A DNA stretch of 23,423 nucleotides from a virus. A program made the translations under genes and the position numbers. Location of the stretch: positions 9,122 to 32,544 of the IMG/VR virus record IMGVR_UViG_3300029319_006298. One strand, 5' to 3'. This document shows, in pieces, positions 1 to 6,933 of this stretch (within the stretch, counting starts at the first letter, position 1; every line of letters starts with the position of its first letter). The notes below the pieces were generated by a model. It worked only from the letters and a program-made list of their open reading frames with translations, searched no databases and was not told the origin of the DNA.

Positions 1-2
1 TC

Positions 3-581
3 GGAAGAGTTCAGGAAGAACAATTCCAAGATGCCAAACAGAAAGCGATTGTTGAAAAGGCAGCAGAGTTGGCAGTTGGTGAATACGAGGCAGCAGTCGG
101 TGGTACTGCGGGCGAGACAGGAGACCTTGGTGGAGATCTCGGCGGCGATGCAGGTGGCGGTGATCTTGGCGGAGACCTTGGTGGCGGCGACGATGCGGGT
201 GCTGGCGGCGATGAAGCAGGCGGCGAAGAGGCTGCTGAGCCAGAAACAGGTGATCTACTCGCCGAACCAGGCATGAGGGATGATGGATACTTAACCCCAG
301 GATCAAAGGGTAAGGTTTACTACCCAGTCAAGAATGCTGGTAAAGATAAGCGGTCCACTAGCGGTCCACGCTCAAGATCATATAAAATGCAGGGCAAAAA
401 AGAAACAGGCACTCGCAGATCAAACTTCCCAGGCTCCTCTGGGCTAAGTACTTTGGGCATCGGAGTAACTGAGAGACTAAATAAAGAAGAGGCGCTTCTT
501 AGCGAGGGTAAAAAGACGACTTTTGAAATAGGTCGGCTAATAAAACAGTTGGAGATTAAAGATGGCGACGAAGTTAAATAA
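3..581 (+). CDS. C-terminal end of probable portal protein (gp20-like), 5' truncated by window edge
   Basis: The reading frame is open from the first bases, so this is the end of a gene that begins upstream. What remains has three parts: a charged helical start, a low-complexity Gly/Asp/Ala stretch (about nt 110-235) built from repeated GGDLGGD-type units, and a basic Ser/Arg-rich tail (nt 330-440) ending in a short helix. No catalytic motif is visible. The portal assignment comes from position: in T4-like phages the portal gene lies directly upstream of the prohead core and protease genes, and gp21, gp22 and gp23 follow here. Acidic or low-complexity C-termini are common in portal proteins of this group. 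The next gene overlaps its last 20 bases, which suggests translational coupling. It could instead be another head protein; the portal core needed to prove it lies outside the window. Confidence 0.5.
   Translation, partial: GRVQEEQFQDAKQKAIVEKAAELAVGEYEAAVGGTAGETGDLGGDLGGDAGGGDLGGDLGGGDDAGAGGDEAGGEEAAEPETGDLLAEPGMRDDGYLTPGSKGKVYYPVKNAGKDKRSTSGPRSRSYKMQGKKETGTRRSNFPGSSGLSTLGIGVTERLNKEEALLSEGKKTTFEIGRLIKQLEIKDGDEVK
105..235 (+). repeat. Imperfect short tandem repeats coding Gly-Asp/Gly-Ala tract
   Basis: Units close to GGTGGAGATCTCGGCGGCGAT and GGCGGTGATCTTGGCGGAGAC recur back to back, encoding GGDLGGD-like units. The local GC content is clearly higher than in the flanking AT-rich genes. This looks like an expandable linker in the protein rather than a regulatory repeat. 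Confidence 0.6.
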
Positions 582-1389
582 AAAAAGAAATACAGGGTTT
601 GTATTTGAGGCGTTGATTCGTGAGGCTACAAAAGCAATTTTGGCCAAAGATGAAACAAAGCGGAACACAGTAGTAACAACTATAAAAGAGTCGTTTGCCC
701 CAGGCACTGAGCTTAGAAAAGAGCTAGATTGTTACAAAGCTTTATCTTCCAGCGACACCCTTGATAAGCCAACTGCCGAAAAGCTAATCTTTGAGGTCAG
801 AAGAGACATCAATAGTATTAACGAAAAAAAGCTTGTTCGAGAAAAGAATACACTAGTATCGAGAATAAATAAGAATATTTCAAAAGATGTGTTCAATAAC
901 TTTGTTCCCAATTATAAGTCGCTAGCTACAATAGCTAGAATTTTTAACGATAAAACTCCAACTAAAGAAAGAGTGCTTATGGAGTCAGTTCTGCTAGAAT
1001 CCTTAACCAAAGAAGCGGTTCAGGAAGAGAAAGAAGATTTAACGCACATAGATTCTCTTGTTGTTAGAAGCTTTGTAAAGAATTTTAATAATCATTATGA
1101 AGATCTGCTAGCTGAGCAAAGAAACCTGTTGCAGTTATATGTAACATCTGTCAACGATGGCCAAACATCTTTTAAGTTTTATATTAATGAAGAATTAATC
1201 AGAATAAAAGATATCGTTCAGAAATCTTTGACAATGGAAGAAGTCGCTAAAGATGATATTATGGTGGAAAACACCAACAGAGTTCTTTCGTTGATAGAGG
1301 ACCTAAGACAAGCAGAGATCGACAGCACATATCTTATGAAGCTGATGAAGCTACAAAAACTAGCGAGTGAATGTGAAAATGACGATTAG
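562..1389 (+). CDS. Conserved T4-like phage protein between portal and protease, function unknown
   Basis: A 275-residue, charged, mostly helical soluble protein with no signal peptide, membrane segment or recognisable catalytic motif. The N-terminus has an NTGFVFEALIRE segment, and the next part has a PGTELRKEL segment. I recall similar N-termini in proteins of environmental T4-like phages at this location, always annotated as hypothetical. Its place between the portal and gp21 is where T4 carries the small prohead core genes 67 and 68, so a role in prohead core or portal assembly is possible but is inference. The start ATG follows a GGAG about nine bases upstream and overlaps the end of the preceding gene by 20 bases. 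The end overlaps the next gene by about 11 bases. Confidence 0.75.
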   Translation: MATKLNKKRNTGFVFEALIREATKAILAKDETKRNTVVTTIKESFAPGTELRKELDCYKALSSSDTLDKPTAEKLIFEVRRDINSINEKKLVREKNTLVSRINKNISKDVFNNFVPNYKSLATIARIFNDKTPTKERVLMESVLLESLTKEAVQEEKEDLTHIDSLVVRSFVKNFNNHYEDLLAEQRNLLQLYVTSVNDGQTSFKFYINEELIRIKDIVQKSLTMEEVAKDDIMVENTNRVLSLIEDLRQAEIDSTYLMKLMKLQKLASECENDD

Positions 1390-1972
1390 TGTTAAAATAA
1401 CCCAACCAGGCGCTGAAGAAGAGGTAGTTAAAGAGGAACCTGAAATCAAGGTAACGTATGACCCCAAGGCTCCCGAAGAGCCCGATGCTGTTGTATCACT
1501 AAAGATGTCTAAAAATGTTGATGGTAGTTTTATCATAAAGGATCACGATTATTTTGACATTTTTCTACTACCAGAAAAGAAAAGAATCGTTACCATACCA
1601 AAAATGGGCATGGGCGAAGGTGTATATCAACATCAAAAAAGCTACCTTGATGCCCTTATGAGAAGAGGCGCACTTATAGCTGATTCGATTGAGGGTGGTA
1701 TGGTGTATGGCACTCTTCAGTCTAGGCTTGGTGACAATGACAAATTAAGCCCCCTTCAGGTAGCACTGTTTGAAACAGAGAGATACATGAAGGAATATAG
1801 GGTTGAGAACCAACTGGCCAAAGAATATGAAGAGTCCATTGAGGATAGGTTTGTCAATCCTAGCGACGAGGAAAGCACAGAGGCTGGAGAAATTGAGCCT
1901 GAGCAAATGCGCCGCAAAAATGATATTGACATACCATACTATTCCTATGCTGGCTATGGATACATTTACTAG
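1379..1972 (+). CDS. Hypothetical protein, phage head region
   Basis: About 197 residues. The N-terminal 40 residues are acidic and Pro/Glu-rich. A central part (about residues 45-130) looks folded and mixed alpha/beta. The C-terminus is acidic, then ends in a Tyr-rich tail (PYYSYAGYGYIY). I do not recognise the family. The start is uncertain: the frame can begin at GTG 1367, GTG 1373 or ATG 1379. I prefer ATG 1379 because it overlaps the stop of the upstream gene by 11 bases and is the only ATG, although no strong SD is seen. The stop codon TAG (1970-1972) is part of the AGGAGG that serves the next gene, so the two genes are probably coupled in translation. Confidence 0.65.
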   Translation: MTISVKITQPGAEEEVVKEEPEIKVTYDPKAPEEPDAVVSLKMSKNVDGSFIIKDHDYFDIFLLPEKKRIVTIPKMGMGEGVYQHQKSYLDALMRRGALIADSIEGGMVYGTLQSRLGDNDKLSPLQVALFETERYMKEYRVENQLAKEYEESIEDRFVNPSDEESTEAGEIEPEQMRRKNDIDIPYYSYAGYGYIY

Positions 1973-1977
1973 GAGGA

Positions 1978-2325
1978 ATGTTGCAGCTTTTATATTTTAT
2001 ATTAATCGCCTACGGGCTTACACAAATATTAGCTTACTCGACAATCTTTGCTCCGATTAGACCCAAACATCATTTTTTTCACTGCCCAATGTGTATTGGC
2101 TTCTGGGTAGGGGTCCTGCTAGTTAGCATAAACGGTTTCACAGAACTATTTACATTTGATGTTTCGGTGGTAAACGCCTTTTTGATGGGCTGCTTATCAT
2201 CTGGAACATCTTATGCGTTGTGTATGCTGATATCAGATGGAGGATTCCAACATGAATACGGAACTAAGAGGAACGTGGACGCAAAAGTGGAGACTAAGAC
2301 CAGTCGCCAGGTGTTGCAGGGGTAG
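1978..2325 (+). CDS. Small membrane protein with HCPMC-GFW motif (DUF1360-like)
   Basis: A 115-residue protein with three hydrophobic segments (about residues 3-25, 41-56 and 63-87), so it is probably an inner-membrane protein. Between the first two lies a His/Cys cluster (H31, H32, H35, C36, C39) followed by GFWVG. A CxxC followed by Gly-Phe-Trp at the start of a membrane helix is typical of the small DUF1360-like proteins that I recall in phages and Gram-positive bacteria; their function is unknown. The C-terminus is hydrophilic and charged. The AGGAGG at 1971-1976 is unusually close to ATG 1978, so initiation may instead use TTG 1981. A membrane protein inside a prohead operon could anchor the head assembly initiation complex to the membrane, since T4 proheads assemble on the inner membrane; that is inference. 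Confidence 0.7.
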   Translation: MLQLLYFILIAYGLTQILAYSTIFAPIRPKHHFFHCPMCIGFWVGVLLVSINGFTELFTFDVSVVNAFLMGCLSSGTSYALCMLISDGGFQHEYGTKRNVDAKVETKTSRQVLQG

Positions 2326-2356
2326 TAGTATCGTGCGGGTAGCGCCCGCACTCTAA
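2252..2356 (+). CDS. Possible small overlapping gene, 34 residues, basic
   Basis: An ATG at 2252 is preceded by GGAGG (2239-2243) with ideal eight-base spacing and opens a 34-codon frame, different from that of the membrane protein it overlaps by 74 bases. The product is basic (RGTWTQKWRLRPVARCCRG) with a Cys-Cys pair. Its stop TAA (2354-2356) runs into the AAGGAG that serves the prohead protease gene, a layout typical of translational coupling. Without homologues it cannot be called firmly; the SD could be chance inside a coding sequence. Confidence 0.35.
   Translation: MNTELRGTWTQKWRLRPVARCCRGSSIVRVAPAL
2333..2351 (+). promoter_or_regulatory. GC-rich hairpin just upstream of the gp21 ribosome binding site
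   Basis: GTGCGGG (2333-2339) and CCCGCAC (2345-2351) can form a perfect 7-bp stem with a five-base loop. It ends four bases before the AAGGAG of the protease gene. No U-tract follows, so it is not an intrinsic terminator. It may shape translation, RNA processing or message stability. Confidence 0.45.
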
Positions 2357-2366
2357 GGAGAAAACA

Positions 2367-2963
2367 ATGACTAAGAAATACGTGCTAAAAGAGTTTATGG
2401 ATTTAGACTATAACGATGATCTTCTTACCGAAGAGGAAAAAGAGGGTAATCGCAATGGGGATCATCTCATTTTAGCTGGCAAAATTCAAATGGCAGAGAA
2501 GCAAAATGGGAATGGTAGAGTCTACCCACGAGGAATCCTAGAAAGAGAGATGAAGAACTACGAAAAGTTAGTTCGTGAGCGCCGATCACTTGGTGAATTA
2601 GACCACCCAGACGAGTCAGTCATCAATTTAAAGAACGCAAGCCACATAATTACAGAAGTTTGGTGGGATGGTGACAATGTTATGGGTAAAGTCAAGATTC
2701 TTGACACCCCATCAGGCCAAATTGCTAAACAATTGGTCAAAGGCGGCGTATGTCTTGGCATTTCAAGCCGTGGATTGGGTTCTACACGCCAACAAGGCGG
2801 AATTACCATGGTAGAAGACGATTTTCAGCTACTTTGCTTCGATTTAGTGTCCGAACCAAGCACAAGCGGCGCTTTTTTGGTCGCAGAAAGCAAAATTAAC
2901 ACTAATTTGACTAAATCAGACAGAATTAATCGTGCATTGAACGATATTTTGGGGGATGAATGA
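2367..2963 (+). CDS. 21: Prohead protease (gp21-like, serine protease)
   Basis: A 198-residue maturation protease of the T4 gp21 type. In T4 this enzyme sits in the prohead core and, once the shell is complete, cleaves scaffold, capsid and core proteins after (Leu/Ile)-x-Glu. Visible family features, in order, are a substrate-strand region (HLILAGKIQMAEKQNGNGR), the conserved GELDHP with the presumed catalytic His80, a GVCLGISSRG segment with presumed nucleophile Ser133 or Ser134, and CFDLVSEPS with Asp159, a candidate third catalytic residue. The length is close to the T4 enzyme (about 212 residues). The start ATG has AAGGAG at 2355-2360. The stop overlaps the next gene by four bases (ATGA). 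The scaffold and capsid genes downstream encode its expected substrates. Confidence 0.93.
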   Translation: MTKKYVLKEFMDLDYNDDLLTEEEKEGNRNGDHLILAGKIQMAEKQNGNGRVYPRGILEREMKNYEKLVRERRSLGELDHPDESVINLKNASHIITEVWWDGDNVMGKVKILDTPSGQIAKQLVKGGVCLGISSRGLGSTRQQGGITMVEDDFQLLCFDLVSEPSTSGAFLVAESKINTNLTKSDRINRALNDILGDE

Positions 2964-3331
2964 AAAAGGCGCAATTAAAAGAGCTTATCAAGGAATGTGT
3001 AAGAGAAGTTATCTACGAAGAGGGCGCTCTTACCAAAATTGTAGCAGAAGTTGCTCAAGGGTTCACTCAAGCAGCCCCAATCGTGGAACAAGCTGCCCCT
3101 AGACAGGCAGATCCCAAAGTTAGAGAACGTATCATGCAAGAAGTCGGCTCCCGACCACAAAGAATGGAAACAGAGCTAGAAAAGAAGTTTAAAGACATGC
3201 CGTTCTTTGCGGGCACAGAGCCACTAAGCGAAAATAAAAACCCCCAAGGCGAAGCAGGATTAGACATTAGCAATATCCCTGGCATGTCGCAGTGGAGCAA
3301 CGTACTATCTAAAATAGAGAAAGGCAGATAG
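2960..3331 (+). CDS. Small helical protein of the head operon, function unknown
   Basis: A 123-residue protein that begins with an amphipathic helix (MKKAQLKELIKECVREVIYE). Short N-terminal segments of this kind, MKK-x-LK-x-I-x-E, recur in small proteins of T4-like phages and may be targeting or packing helices. A less ordered Ala/Pro/Gln middle follows, then a Glu/Lys-rich helix and a polar C-terminus. The start ATG overlaps the protease stop (ATGA), so it is almost certainly co-translated with gp21. The stop TAG directly abuts the ATG of the bS21-like gene. A head-associated or core role is plausible from position only. No enzymatic motif is visible. Confidence 0.7.
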   Translation: MKKAQLKELIKECVREVIYEEGALTKIVAEVAQGFTQAAPIVEQAAPRQADPKVRERIMQEVGSRPQRMETELEKKFKDMPFFAGTEPLSENKNPQGEAGLDISNIPGMSQWSNVLSKIEKGR

Positions 3332-3628
3332 ATGAGACACAGAAGAAGAAGGGGTCCACGTAAAATAACAGGGACACTCGAAGTCACAATAAACGACCCA
3401 GGGATTAAAAATGTTGATTCCATGGTTAGAAGATTTAATAAAAAAGTTCGGAAAGAGGGTATTATAGATGAGGTTCGAGAACGGCGTCACTTTACACCTA
3501 AGAGCGTTAGGAACACAGAGCGCAAACGAGCAAAGCGTAGACTTGTAGAAAAAATAAATCGCAAGAGAAGCGAGCTTTTTAACCCTAAAGGGAATACTTA
3601 TGAAGTGAGACGCAGGAGGAAAAAATAA
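3332..3628 (+). CDS. rpsU: Phage-encoded ribosomal protein bS21 homologue
   Basis: A 98-residue, very basic protein. Residues about 17-80 match the bacterial small-subunit protein bS21 in layout: a beta strand and Asn (EVTINDPGIKN), VDSMVRRFNKKVRKEGIIDEV corresponding to the Escherichia coli segment around ALRRFKRSCEKAGVLAEVR, then a RR-x-F-x-P-K turn and a TERKRAKRR helix matching TERKRAKAS. It carries an extra Arg-rich N-terminus (RHRRRRGPRK) and a basic C-terminal tail (EVRRRRKK). In bacteria bS21 sits near the anti-SD end of 16S rRNA on the platform of the 30S subunit and affects initiation. Phage copies of bS21 are known, including in aquatic T4-like phages. The gene starts immediately after the preceding stop and overlaps the next ATG by one base, so it is expressed with the late head genes. 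Action on host ribosomes is inference; a simple nucleic-acid-binding role is the alternative. Confidence 0.88.
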   Translation: MRHRRRRGPRKITGTLEVTINDPGIKNVDSMVRRFNKKVRKEGIIDEVRERRHFTPKSVRNTERKRAKRRLVEKINRKRSELFNPKGNTYEVRRRRKK

Positions 3629-4020
3629 TGGCAACACCTCGCAATAGAAGACCAGGCATAGGTAATGTTGGGTCATACCAAGTGGCAGGGACGCCATTTC
3701 TAACGGGCACCGCAACTATTTCAAACGGCACAGAGTTTAGAATAGACTTCCCAGCGGTAACAAAAAATATAAAAGTGTTTTGCACACATGCAGACAATAG
3801 TGTTAGAGTACATTTTGATTCTAAGGACGACGGCAACACAATTTCTAACAAGCACTTTCTCACTATAACAAGTGGGAGTGTTGATATAGATGTTAAGTGC
3901 AAGACCGTTTATATTTCAAATGCTTCAGGCGGCGCATCCAGCTTTGAATTGTATGCAGAGCTAACTGGCATTGAGCCAGGCATGATGTTTGACCTCACTG
4001 GCCCAGGAATTAACAACTAA
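3628..4020 (+). CDS. Probable beta-sandwich virion protein (head decoration or fibre-like)
   Basis: A 130-residue protein with a flexible basic N-terminus (ATPRNRRPG) and then alternating polar/hydrophobic beta strands rich in Thr, Ser and Gly, ending in LTGPGINN. No catalytic motif, Cys cluster or membrane segment is visible. I recall similar proteins beginning with an I/V-GSYQV-x-GTPF pattern beside the capsid genes of environmental T4-like phages, where they are annotated as structural or hypothetical. Location just before the scaffold and major capsid genes fits a capsid surface or vertex protein, but that is inference. The start overlaps the bS21 stop (TAATG) and has a strong GGAGG upstream. 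Confidence 0.65.
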   Translation: MATPRNRRPGIGNVGSYQVAGTPFLTGTATISNGTEFRIDFPAVTKNIKVFCTHADNSVRVHFDSKDDGNTISNKHFLTITSGSVDIDVKCKTVYISNASGGASSFELYAELTGIEPGMMFDLTGPGINN

Positions 4021-4025
4021 ATAGC

Positions 4026-4044
4026 GTTTTCTGTTTCAGAAAAC
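4026..4044 (+). promoter_or_regulatory. Hairpin between the beta-rich protein gene and gp22
   Basis: GTTTTCTG (4026-4033) and CAGAAAAC (4037-4044) form a perfect 8-bp stem with a TTT loop. No U-tract follows on either strand. It overlaps the start of an AAACTACTTA motif (4041-4050). Confidence 0.45.
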
Positions 4045-4050
4045 TACTTA
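4041..4050 (+). promoter_or_regulatory. Candidate late promoter motif AAACTACTTA upstream of gp22
   Basis: One-mismatch version of AAACTATTTA, which occurs in gaps ahead of three other gene blocks. It lies 34 bases before the gp22 start, close to the 36 and 33 bases seen at gp13 and gp18. No separate -35 element is recognised. Confidence 0.3.
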
Positions 4051-4053
4051 GTA

Positions 4054-4069
4054 TTGATCTTAAGATCAA
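4054..4069. repeat. 16-bp perfect palindrome TTGATCTTAAGATCAA
   Basis: The sequence equals its own reverse complement over all 16 bases. It lies 15 bases before the gp22 ATG and just ahead of its GGAG. It could be a binding site for a dimeric regulator, or a small hairpin next to the ribosome binding site. Confidence 0.6.
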
Positions 4070-4084
4070 AATGGAGCTAAAATT

Positions 4085-5092
4085 ATGACAACCATGTTAG
4101 AACAAGCTATTGTTGACGCAGAAGAGCTACGAGAAGCAGCATTAAAAAGTGCACAACAAGAAATAGTAGAAAAGTACTCTGAAGAAGTCAGAAGTGCGGT
4201 TCAGCAAATATTAGAACAACCAGAAGAAGATCCGTTGGGATTAGACATGGATATGGCAGGAGAGGAGTCAGAAGAAGAATTTCCTGATGTCGAAATGTCT
4301 CACATGGCTGAAGATGATGCTATGATCGAGATTCCTCTGGACCAGTTGATCGCACAAGCGGAAATGGAAACCCCTGATGCTGATGATATGGTTGATAGGG
4401 AAGATCTTGATGTTGGCGTCCCAGGACTGGAAGACGAAGAGTCAGTTTCAGCCGAGCCTGCACCAGCCAATAGAAAAGATGATGATGAAGTTGAGCTTAA
4501 CGAAGAAGAACTTCTAGACACTCTTATGGGTCTTGTCAAGCAAGAAGCTGTTCAGGTGGACGCTCCCGAGTTTGCACTTGAAGAGATAGTTGCCGATGAG
4601 CAAGAAGCTGATGAAGAAGCAGCCGAGGAAGAAATGTTGGCTGACAATTCCAGAGACGGACAAGAAGAGGTTAAAGAAGCCTTAGCACAAAAGGATGCTA
4701 AGATTGAAGATCTCAACGAAACAATTGATAAATTAAAGAACATATTAGCAGAGGCTAAAGAGGGATTACAAAAACTTAATCTTTCAAATGCACGTCTGCT
4801 TTATACAAATAAGGTGCTTAGTGATACCTCCCTGAATGAGCGGCAAAAGAATAAAATTGCTGAAATGATCTCTGAGTCACGCACGGTTGATGAAGCGAAG
4901 ACGGTCTATGAGACCCTTCAAAAGACAATGGAGACGGGTCGTAAGGCTCCAAGCTCACAGTCATTGTCTGAGGCAGTTACAAGACGGTCGTCTACAATTA
5001 TTAGTTCACGTAGAGAAGAAGTTTCGTCAACAAAAGAAAATCCAGCACTAAGTCGCTGGGCGGTTTTAGCAGGTCTCAACAGAGACAAATAA
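4085..5092 (+). CDS. 22: Prohead core scaffolding protein (gp22-like)
   Basis: A 335-residue, strongly acidic protein with long helical and coiled-coil stretches, as expected for a T4 gp22-type scaffold (T4 gp22 is about 269 residues). The N-terminal and central parts are packed with Glu/Asp. A heptad-like helix follows at about residues 195-235. The C-terminal part has the family's most recognisable segment, LNERQKNKIAEMISESRTV followed by EAKTVYETL, then a basic tail. Gp22 forms the prohead core and is degraded by gp21 during maturation; several L/I-x-E sites are present. Its place directly between gp21-side genes and gp23 is the T4 order. The start ATG has a GGAG about nine bases upstream. 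Confidence 0.9.
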   Translation: MTTMLEQAIVDAEELREAALKSAQQEIVEKYSEEVRSAVQQILEQPEEDPLGLDMDMAGEESEEEFPDVEMSHMAEDDAMIEIPLDQLIAQAEMETPDADDMVDREDLDVGVPGLEDEESVSAEPAPANRKDDDEVELNEEELLDTLMGLVKQEAVQVDAPEFALEEIVADEQEADEEAAEEEMLADNSRDGQEEVKEALAQKDAKIEDLNETIDKLKNILAEAKEGLQKLNLSNARLLYTNKVLSDTSLNERQKNKIAEMISESRTVDEAKTVYETLQKTMETGRKAPSSQSLSEAVTRRSSTIISSRREEVSSTKENPALSRWAVLAGLNRDK

Positions 5093-5114
5093 CTTTTTTA
5101 AGGAGAAAAACAAA

Positions 5115-6902
5115 ATGAGCGTAATCAATAAGCTTACAGAAGGCATCCGTGAACGCTCCTTGGCTCGTGAAGGCGAAGCTTTACTCACTAAGTGGGAAAA
5201 GACTGGTCTTCTAGAGGGCCTAGCAGACGACAATGCACGTAGTGGCATGGCACGTTTGCTAGAGAACCAAGCTGCTCAACTACTCAAAGAGTCGAGCACC
5301 CTTGGAGCCCAAGATGTCGAGGGGTTTGCAGCAGTTGCTTTCCCAATCGTTCGTCGTGTATTCGGCGGGTTACTTGCACAGGACCTAGTTTCAGTGCAAC
5401 CAATGAGTCTACCAAGTGGTCTTATCTTCTTTCTAGACTTTGTTTACAGTGGTGATCGTGGTGGCCTAGCAGCTAACGAGCCCAAAGAAGCAGCAGGTGC
5501 TGCCGTTGATCAGTCCATCTACGGTGGTGGTCGAGTCGGTAAGGACATCATCTCTGGTGTTCTCCTCGCTGATGGCGACGGCGCAACTGAGCCATTGCTC
5601 GCAGAGCGTGGTCTTTATAACTTGAACAGTGGCTACTCGGCACCTACGGGTTCCGCTTCTAGCAAGGATATCGCCCAGATCGCTATCGGTACCGCATCAA
5701 GTGATACTGTTGCAGCTTCGGACATTGTATTTAAGGACTCTGCCTATGGTTCTACAGCGGCAGACTTCAATAAATTGCTCCGTCATGACCCTGATCTTTC
5801 AGGCTCGGTTGTTTCAATTCACTCGCTCTTGGTCTCTGACCTAAGCAACTTTGACACAAACAACCTTACAGCACTTGACGTTGAATTTATTCACGGTGCT
5901 CACGTTCGTCGTTTGACCCAGATTGACCCACTTAGTGGTTCAACAGGTCTTATCGTTGTTACTCGTATTACGGGTGCAGTTGATACCGATGCTACCAATC
6001 TTGAGGTGCTTGGTATGGACCTCAATGCATCAGAGGTTGCCAGCATGACCTTTGCTAAGACTGATGCTTTTGAAAATAGCACTCCTGTTGGCGCTCTTCG
6101 AGCCGCAAGCAGCGGGTTACCTTTTGAAGCAGAAGCTGACATTCCAGAAATCGATCTTAAGATTGATTCCACGGCTGTCACCGCTCAGACTCGTAAGCTC
6201 AAAGCTAAGTGGAGCCCAGAGCTTGCACAGGACTTGAATGCTTATCATAACCTCGACGCTGAAGTCGAGCTTACAAGCGTTCTTTCTGAGCACATTGGTT
6301 TGGAAATTGACCAAGAGATCCTTAAGGATCTCATCAACGGCGCAACTGCTGGTACTCGTTACTGGAGCCGCCGCCCAGGTCAATTCGTAAATCGTGAAAA
6401 CGGTAGAGACATCACAACGAGTCTCGCACCTGATTTCACAGGTACTGTTTCAGAATGGTATGAAACCCTCCTTGAGAATATCAATGATGTTTCATCGCTC
6501 ATTCATCGTAAGACCCTCCGTGGCGGCGCTAACTTCATCGTTACATCGCCAGAGGTTGCTGCTATCCTTGAGTTCACCAGCGGTTTCCGTGCTGATGTTG
6601 CTGGCGACTCTGAGAGCAATAGCGGTAGCTGGGGTGCTTCAAGAGCAGGTACTCTTAGTCGCAAGATGGATGTTATGGTTGACCCATACTTCCCACGCAA
6701 CTTGGTCCTTGTTGGCCGTAAGGGTAACAGCTTCCTTGAAAGCGGGTATGTTTATGCCCCATACGTCCCACTACAAGTCACACCTACCATTTTCGGTACC
6801 GAAGACTTCGTGCCTCGCAAGGGCGTGATGACTCGTTACGCTAAGAAGATGGTCCGTCCTGACATGTACGGATTGGTTGTCTGCATGAACCTAGTTGATT
6901 AA
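5115..6902 (+). CDS. 23: Major capsid protein (gp23-like)
   Basis: A 595-residue HK97-fold major head protein of the T4 gp23 family (T4: 521 residues). The N-terminus is a helical, removable propeptide (LTKWEKTGLLEGLAD, MARLLENQAAQLLKES), followed by the conserved RRVFGGLLAQDLVSVQPM and SGLIFFLDF. The C-terminal half has the family's KLKAKWSPELAQDLNAYHNL and the closing PDMYGLVVCMNL. The best gp21 cleavage site by the L/I-x-E rule is after Glu59 (LLKE, then SSTLG), close to the Glu65 site in T4. AAGGAG precedes the ATG. Codon use looks more optimised than in neighbouring unknown genes, as expected for a highly made protein. A strong hairpin terminator follows, so the message may end here. Confidence 0.97.
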   Translation: MSVINKLTEGIRERSLAREGEALLTKWEKTGLLEGLADDNARSGMARLLENQAAQLLKESSTLGAQDVEGFAAVAFPIVRRVFGGLLAQDLVSVQPMSLPSGLIFFLDFVYSGDRGGLAANEPKEAAGAAVDQSIYGGGRVGKDIISGVLLADGDGATEPLLAERGLYNLNSGYSAPTGSASSKDIAQIAIGTASSDTVAASDIVFKDSAYGSTAADFNKLLRHDPDLSGSVVSIHSLLVSDLSNFDTNNLTALDVEFIHGAHVRRLTQIDPLSGSTGLIVVTRITGAVDTDATNLEVLGMDLNASEVASMTFAKTDAFENSTPVGALRAASSGLPFEAEADIPEIDLKIDSTAVTAQTRKLKAKWSPELAQDLNAYHNLDAEVELTSVLSEHIGLEIDQEILKDLINGATAGTRYWSRRPGQFVNRENGRDITTSLAPDFTGTVSEWYETLLENINDVSSLIHRKTLRGGANFIVTSPEVAAILEFTSGFRADVAGDSESNSGSWGASRAGTLSRKMDVMVDPYFPRNLVLVGRKGNSFLESGYVYAPYVPLQVTPTIFGTEDFVPRKGVMTRYAKKMVRPDMYGLVVCMNLVD

Positions 6903-6933
6903 TAGTCACTAAGTGTACAGATAACACGGCATT

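Noticed and set aside
105-235. Repeat array as a CRISPR
   Set aside because: Units are imperfect, contiguous and in coding frame; there are no spacers of constant length.
31-276. Open frame overlapping the Gly/Asp-rich end of the first gene
   Set aside because: It is a shadow of the repeat-rich coding region in another frame; the main frame continues to a coupled gene.
1367-1378. GTG starts 12 or 6 bases upstream of ATG 1379
   Set aside because: Possible but without a better SD; ATG 1379 with an 11-base overlap is the simpler choice.
3305-3715. Minus-strand frame opposite the bS21-like gene
   Set aside because: Complement of a Lys/Arg-rich gene lacks stop codons by composition; the bS21 match and coupled starts favour the plus strand.
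4026-4044. Hairpin after the beta-rich protein gene as a terminator
   Set aside because: No T-run follows on either strand, and genes on both sides look like one unit.
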